From Propionibacteriaceae bacterium (GTDB lineage: Bacteria > Actinomycetota > Actinomycetes > Propionibacteriales > Propionibacteriaceae): 8,737 nt of DNA. The stretch covers positions 1-8,737 of the forward strand of contig JAJTCL010000168.1 in the NCBI GenBank assembly GCA_021323255.1, read 5' to 3'. Shown here piece after piece: positions 5,738 through 8,737 of the stretch. Below the pieces are notes generated by a model. It searched no databases. It was not told the origin of the DNA and worked only from the letters and a program-made list of their open reading frames with translations. The stretch's first letter is position 1, and each line of letters begins with the position of its first letter. The translations under genes and the position numbers were made by a program.

Positions 5738-6526
5738 TCACCCGGCAAGTTGCACTGCTACGTCGTACGCCAGTTTGATGATCAAGCCGAAGAGCACGAC
5801 CAGAAAGATCTTGCGGACGAATGAGTTGCCCCTGCTGATCGCTGTACGCGCTCCGAGGTAGCCACCTACCAAGTTGGCAGCGCCCATCAGCAGCCCGAGC
5901 GTCCAGATCACCGAACCGGACAACCCGAAGACCACAATGGCCGACAGGTTGGTGATCAGATTGGCGATCTTGGCCATCGCGCTCGCCTCCAGGAATCCAT
6001 AGCCGATCACAGCGACCAGCAAGATCACGAAGAAGGAACCCGTGCCAGGGCCCAGAAATCCGTCGTACGCTCCTACGACTAACCCGATGACGGCCGTCAG
6101 CCCGTAGTGTCTTCGCCCAACGTGCTTCCGCACCGAGGCCATGCCCAGCTGCGGCCGACGCCAGACGTAAAGGCCTACGCCGATCAGCGCGATCAACACA
6201 ATCGGAGTGAACGCCTCCCTTGGCAACAGCCGTGCCAACGATGCCCCAACTGCCGCTCCGACCGCAGAAGCAACGACCAGCGGCGCCACGGTCCGCCAAT
6301 CAAGTGGAATCCGCAGCGCGTAGGTCAGCGAGCTGGTCGCCGTTCCGCAGAACGAGGAGATCTTGTTCGTGCCCAAGATCATTGCCGGTGGGGTGCTGCT
6401 GGGAAGCCCGATCAGCAGAGCCGGTAGCTGGATCAGCCCACCGCCGCCTACTACGGCATCAACCCAGCCCGCGACAAATGCCGCAAGGATCAGCGCCGCC
6501 AATGACAGCGTGGAGAGGTCCGACAA
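5738..6526 (-). CDS. TauE/SafE (TSUP) family membrane permease
   Basis: The 262-residue, very hydrophobic protein has about eight membrane segments. It carries the twofold TSUP motifs: GWVDAVVGGGGLIQLPALL near the N-terminus with GTNKISSFCGT after it, and in the second half GAYDGFLGPGTGSFF, followed by KIANLITNLSA and GGYLGARTAISRG. TSUP proteins move sulfur-containing or organic anions such as sulfite, sulfoacetate or taurine-derived compounds, but the substrate cannot be set from sequence. The start is probably TTG 6526 with a weak GAGG eight bases upstream inside the proS stop region; only nine bases separate it from the proS stop, so the two are likely cotranscribed. Its TGA lies directly against the TGA of the convergent DUF4439 gene, leaving no room for a terminator. 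Confidence 0.93.
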   Translation of the reverse strand: MSDLSTLSLAALILAAFVAGWVDAVVGGGGLIQLPALLIGLPSSTPPAMILGTNKISSFCGTATSSLTYALRIPLDWRTVAPLVVASAVGAAVGASLARLLPREAFTPIVLIALIGVGLYVWRRPQLGMASVRKHVGRRHYGLTAVIGLVVGAYDGFLGPGTGSFFVILLVAVIGYGFLEASAMAKIANLITNLSAIVVFGLSGSVIWTLGLLMGAANLVGGYLGARTAISRGNSFVRKIFLVVLFGLIIKLAYDVAVQLAG

Positions 6527-6535
6527 ATGGGGGCC

Positions 6536-8341
6536 TCAGCCCAGCCGGGTTGGACCGTGCACCGCAGCCAGGATTGCACCGAGCGCATCCTCGACGGCGA
6601 CCTCGATCTGCTCCCCGCTCCTTCGATCCCGCACTTCGATCACACCGTCTGACAAGCCGCGGCCAACCACAACGATGGTCGGCATCCCCATGATCTCGGA
6701 GTCGGCGAACTTGACGCCCGGGCTCACCGTCCGATCGTCCAGCAGCACCGAGACACCAGCCTCATCCAGCCGGACCGACAGGTCGGCGGCGGCCGTGGTC
6801 ACCAGGTCGTCCTTGCCGGCTGCCAGTACGTGCACATCGAACGGTGCCAGCTCGGGTGGCCAGCAGAGTCCCTTGTCGTCACAGGTGCCCTCTGCCACCG
6901 CCGCCACAGCCCGGGAGATGCCTACCCCGTAGGAGCCCATCGTGACCGTGACGAGCTTTCCGTTTTGATCAAGCACCTTGAGCCCAAGCGCCTCAGCGTA
7001 CTTGCGGCCCAGCTGGAAGATGTGCCCCATTTCGATACCGCGGGCCAAGGTCAGTGGGCCCGACCCGTCAGGAGCCGGATCGCCCTCGCGAATCTCTGCC
7101 GCCTCGATGATCCCGTCGGGTGTGAAGTCGCGCCCGCAGGTGAGGTCGAAGACATGTCGACCGGGCTCATTCGCGCCAGTCACCCAACGAGTACCGGAGA
7201 CCACCCGAGGATCGACCAGATACCTGATCTTGGTGATGGATTCCTCGCCGAGCACAGCCGCTGCCCGCTCACCAGAGCTGTCGAATCGAACCGGCCCCAG
7301 ATAGCCCTTCACGAGTTCTGGGCGTGCGGCGAAGTCCTCGTCGCTGAAAGGCTCGGGTTCAGCCGGCTCCAACTGAGCTGCGAGCCGTCTCAGATCCAGC
7401 TCACGATCCCCTGGCACACCGATCACCAGCGGGTGCCGGGAGCCATCGACCTCAGTGATCATCAGCACCACGTTTTTCAGGGTGTCGGCGGCCTGCCAGG
7501 GCCGGTCTGGTCGCGGCAGGCGGGCGTTGGCCAGATTCACCAGCGTCTCGATGGTTGGCGTATCCGGGGTGTCCTCGACGTGGGCCCTCGGCGCATCGTC
7601 GTACGGCAGCGGCGCCGGTGGCGTGATCCGGACGGCTTCCACATTGGCCGCGTAACCGCCAGGTGAGCGTACGAATGTATCCTCACCGTTCTCGGCGATA
7701 GCCAGAAACTCTTCGCTCGCCGAGCCGCCCATCGCCCCTGACATGGCGTGCACGATGACGTACTCGAAGCCGAGACGATTGAAGATCTTGATGTACGCGT
7801 CACGGTGGGTCGCGTACGACTTGGCCAGGCCCTCATCGTCGATGTCGAAGGAGTAAGAGTCCTTCATGACGAACTCGCGCCCCCGGAGCAGTCCCGCACG
7901 CGGACGAGCCTCGTCGCGGTACTTGGTCTGGATCTGGTACAGCGAGAGCGGCAAGTCCTTGTAGGACGAGTACATGTCCTTCACCAGAAGGGTGAACATC
8001 TCCTCGTGTGTCGGCCCAAGGAGGTATTCGGCGCCTTTGCGATCGCGCAGCCGGAACACCGCCTCGCCATACTCGGTCCAGCGTCCGCTGGCCTCGTAGG
8101 GCTCCTTGGGGAGCAGCGCCGGGAAGTGCACCTCCTGAGCGCCGATCGCGTTCATCTCCTCGCGAACGATGCGCTCGACGTTGCGCAGCACGCGGTAGCC
8201 CAGCGGCAACCAGCTATAGATGCCTGGCGCAGCACGACGGATGTAGCCGGCACGCACCAGCCAGCGATGGCTCGGCACTTCGGCATCAGCCGGATCCTGA
8301 CGCAGCGTGCGGACAAAAAGCTCCGACATTCGGGTGATCAC
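6536..8341 (-). CDS. proS: Prolyl-tRNA synthetase, bacterial type with editing domain
   Basis: It charges tRNA(Pro) with proline. From GTG 8341 the protein has 601 residues; from the in-frame ATG at 8329 (MSELFVRTLRQDP) it has 597. Class II motif 1 lies in VRAGYIRRAAPGIYSWLPLG and the helix after it (from residue 29), motif 2 in YRDEARPRAGLLRGREFVMKDSYSFD (from residue 141) and motif 3 in MGSYGVGISRA (from 468). Between motifs 2 and 3 lies the insertion (INS) domain, about residues 220-400, which edits Ala-tRNA(Pro) in bacterial-type enzymes. The C-terminal anticodon-binding domain covers LAPFDVHVLAAG to the end. GTG 8341 is preferred because TACAGT sits six bases before it and VITRMS resembles the N-termini of actinobacterial relatives. 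The open frame upstream of 8341 runs through a repeat and is unlikely to be translated. The permease follows nine bases after the stop. Confidence 0.97.
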   Translation of the reverse strand: MITRMSELFVRTLRQDPADAEVPSHRWLVRAGYIRRAAPGIYSWLPLGYRVLRNVERIVREEMNAIGAQEVHFPALLPKEPYEASGRWTEYGEAVFRLRDRKGAEYLLGPTHEEMFTLLVKDMYSSYKDLPLSLYQIQTKYRDEARPRAGLLRGREFVMKDSYSFDIDDEGLAKSYATHRDAYIKIFNRLGFEYVIVHAMSGAMGGSASEEFLAIAENGEDTFVRSPGGYAANVEAVRITPPAPLPYDDAPRAHVEDTPDTPTIETLVNLANARLPRPDRPWQAADTLKNVVLMITEVDGSRHPLVIGVPGDRELDLRRLAAQLEPAEPEPFSDEDFAARPELVKGYLGPVRFDSSGERAAAVLGEESITKIRYLVDPRVVSGTRWVTGANEPGRHVFDLTCGRDFTPDGIIEAAEIREGDPAPDGSGPLTLARGIEMGHIFQLGRKYAEALGLKVLDQNGKLVTVTMGSYGVGISRAVAAVAEGTCDDKGLCWPPELAPFDVHVLAAGKDDLVTTAAADLSVRLDEAGVSVLLDDRTVSPGVKFADSEIMGMPTIVVVGRGLSDGVIEVRDRRSGEQIEVAVEDALGAILAAVHGPTRLG

Positions 8342-8345
8342 CCGA
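8330..8345. promoter_or_regulatory. 16-bp perfect palindrome over the proS start codon
   Basis: TCGGGTGATCACCCGA is a perfect 16-bp inverted repeat without spacer. It contains the GTG start codon (8341-8339) and ends one base before the ATG alternative at 8329. It could be a binding site for a dimeric regulator or an RNA fold at the start. It may also be chance, because the encoded VITR is commonly conserved in this enzyme in actinobacteria. Confidence 0.5.
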
Positions 8346-8353
8346 GCACTGTA
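8339..8353 (-). promoter_or_regulatory. Candidate leaderless promoter and start of proS
   Basis: TACAGT (8353-8348, minus strand) fits TANNNT and lies exactly six bases (GCTCGG) before GTG 8341. No Shine-Dalgarno precedes either start candidate. The first T of the -10 box is the last base of the upstream 69-bp repeat, so the repeat supplies the region where a -35 would be. No clear -35 motif was found. There is no T-box sequence. Confidence 0.45.
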
Positions 8354-8421
8354 TTGTCTTGGCTCGCGCATCGCGCTTGAAGCCCGCCTACTTCGTCCTC
8401 GTTCGCAGACCAAAGAGCACG
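8353..8421. repeat. 69-bp direct repeat, copy 1 (next to proS)
   Basis: This copy begins ATTGTCTTGGCTCGCGCATC and ends GACCAAAGAGCACG. It matches the copy 122 bases further on at 68 of 69 positions (T at 8378, C at 8500). Its two ends are imperfect inverted repeats (TTGGCTCGCGCATCG against TTGGTCTGCGAACG read on the other strand), and an inner GAAG-N8-CTTC could also pair, so the element may fold as one long hairpin. Confidence 0.9.
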
Positions 8422-8641
8422 CCCGCTCACTCCTCCTCAGCACGGCGGCGCGCGATTACCGACGCTCGCCAAGGATTGTCTTGGCTCGCGCATCGCGCTC
8501 GAAGCCCGCCTACTTCGTCCTCGTTCGCAGACCAAAGAGCACGTCTGCCCGCACGCCCGGCTCCGGCCGAGTGCACACCACTCGCCGACGATCGCGTCTT
8601 GCGCTGGACGATTAGCGCGCACTCGACAGAGGTTGGTTCTG
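8422..8641. other. Stretch without a recognisable gene upstream of proS
   Basis: Between the first 69-bp repeat and the possible gene end at the right edge I see only a 53-base spacer (8422-8474), the second repeat copy (8475-8543) and about 98 bases without motifs (8544-8641). Short open frames cross it on both strands, but they run through the repeats and lack protein-like composition or any family match I know. No intrinsic terminator with a U-tract was seen. Confidence 0.5.
8475..8543. repeat. 69-bp direct repeat, copy 2
   Basis: Same orientation as the copy at 8353-8421, with one difference (C at 8500). The sequences on either side differ between the copies, so the duplicated unit has sharp ends. 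Unlike copy 1 it is not followed by a TANNNT box on the minus strand (CAATCCTTGG instead of CAATACAGT). Near identity suggests recent duplication or insertion of a repeat family member. Confidence 0.9.
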
Positions 8642-8737
8642 CTATCCCCGCATCAGCCCTTGCGGCTGCTTTCTCATCACCGTGGCGCTGATGCGCCGCT
8701 GCGCATCCAGCAGCCGATCACGGAATGGTGCCTCGGC
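8642..8737 (-). CDS. Possible 3' end of an unknown gene (partial)
   Basis: A minus-strand frame open from the window edge ends at TAG 8642-8644 after 31 codons. It reads EAPFRDRLLDAQRRISATV, then MRKQPQGLMRG. The composition is that of a soluble amphipathic helix with a basic tail, which is plausible for a protein C-terminus. I do not recognise the family. The distance to proS (300 bases, holding the two repeats) argues against cotranscription. The call rests on an open frame in high-GC DNA, which is weak evidence. Confidence 0.35.
   Translation of the reverse strand, partial: AEAPFRDRLLDAQRRISATVMRKQPQGLMRG

Noticed and set aside
8342..8443. N-terminal extension of ProS through the upstream open frame
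   Set aside because: The added residues come from the 69-bp repeat, are unlike ProS N-termini, and the TACAGT-N6-GTG layout and VITRMSELF alignment favour 8341.
8330..8641. T-box riboswitch before proS
   Set aside because: No AGGGTGG-type T-box sequence or specifier-loop architecture was found in the upstream region.

Overview
The window looks like a high-GC Gram-positive (Actinomycetota) chromosome. It has a long proline/alanine- and glycine/arginine-rich N-terminus on IF2, a short NusA without C-terminal acidic repeats, a DUF4439 Tat-lipoprotein between rimP and proS (the layout known from mycobacteria), many GTG starts, and promoter-start spacing typical of leaderless genes. The order or genus cannot be fixed from this sequence alone.

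Layout: almost everything reads on the minus strand. From the right edge leftwards there is (i) the possible last 31 codons of an unknown gene; (ii) a stretch of about 300 bases without a gene that holds two 69-bp direct repeats; (iii) proS (prolyl-tRNA synthetase), followed 9 nt later by a TauE/SafE-type membrane permease; (iv) one plus-strand gene, a DUF4439 ferritin-like lipoprotein, converging on the permease with abutting stop codons; (v) the classical translation/transcription cluster rimP-nusA-ylxR-infB, with infB running off the left edge just before its NKxD motif.

The main anomaly is a segment of about 0.9 kb between nusA and ylxR, genes that normally sit side by side. It contains a decayed AbiEi/DUF559-type endonuclease-like gene with an internal deletion and frameshifts. 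It is bracketed by diverged palindromic repeats of about 50 bp, two on one side and three on the other, in inverted, inward-facing orientation. It may be a remnant of a small mobile unit.

A second signal is regulatory. Three genes with no clear Shine-Dalgarno (ylxR, the DUF4439 gene, proS) each have exactly TANNNT, six bases, then GTG, which predicts leaderless mRNAs. ylxR, cut off from nusA by the insertion, would thereby have its own promoter. The rimP, nusA and infB starts have Shine-Dalgarno sequences instead. IF2 carries five near-perfect 24-bp tandem repeats (VKVAAEAP x5) that could vary in number. The core genes are ordinary; I see no clear new defence or biosynthetic system, and the most novel material is the repeat-flanked remnant and the repeats upstream of proS.
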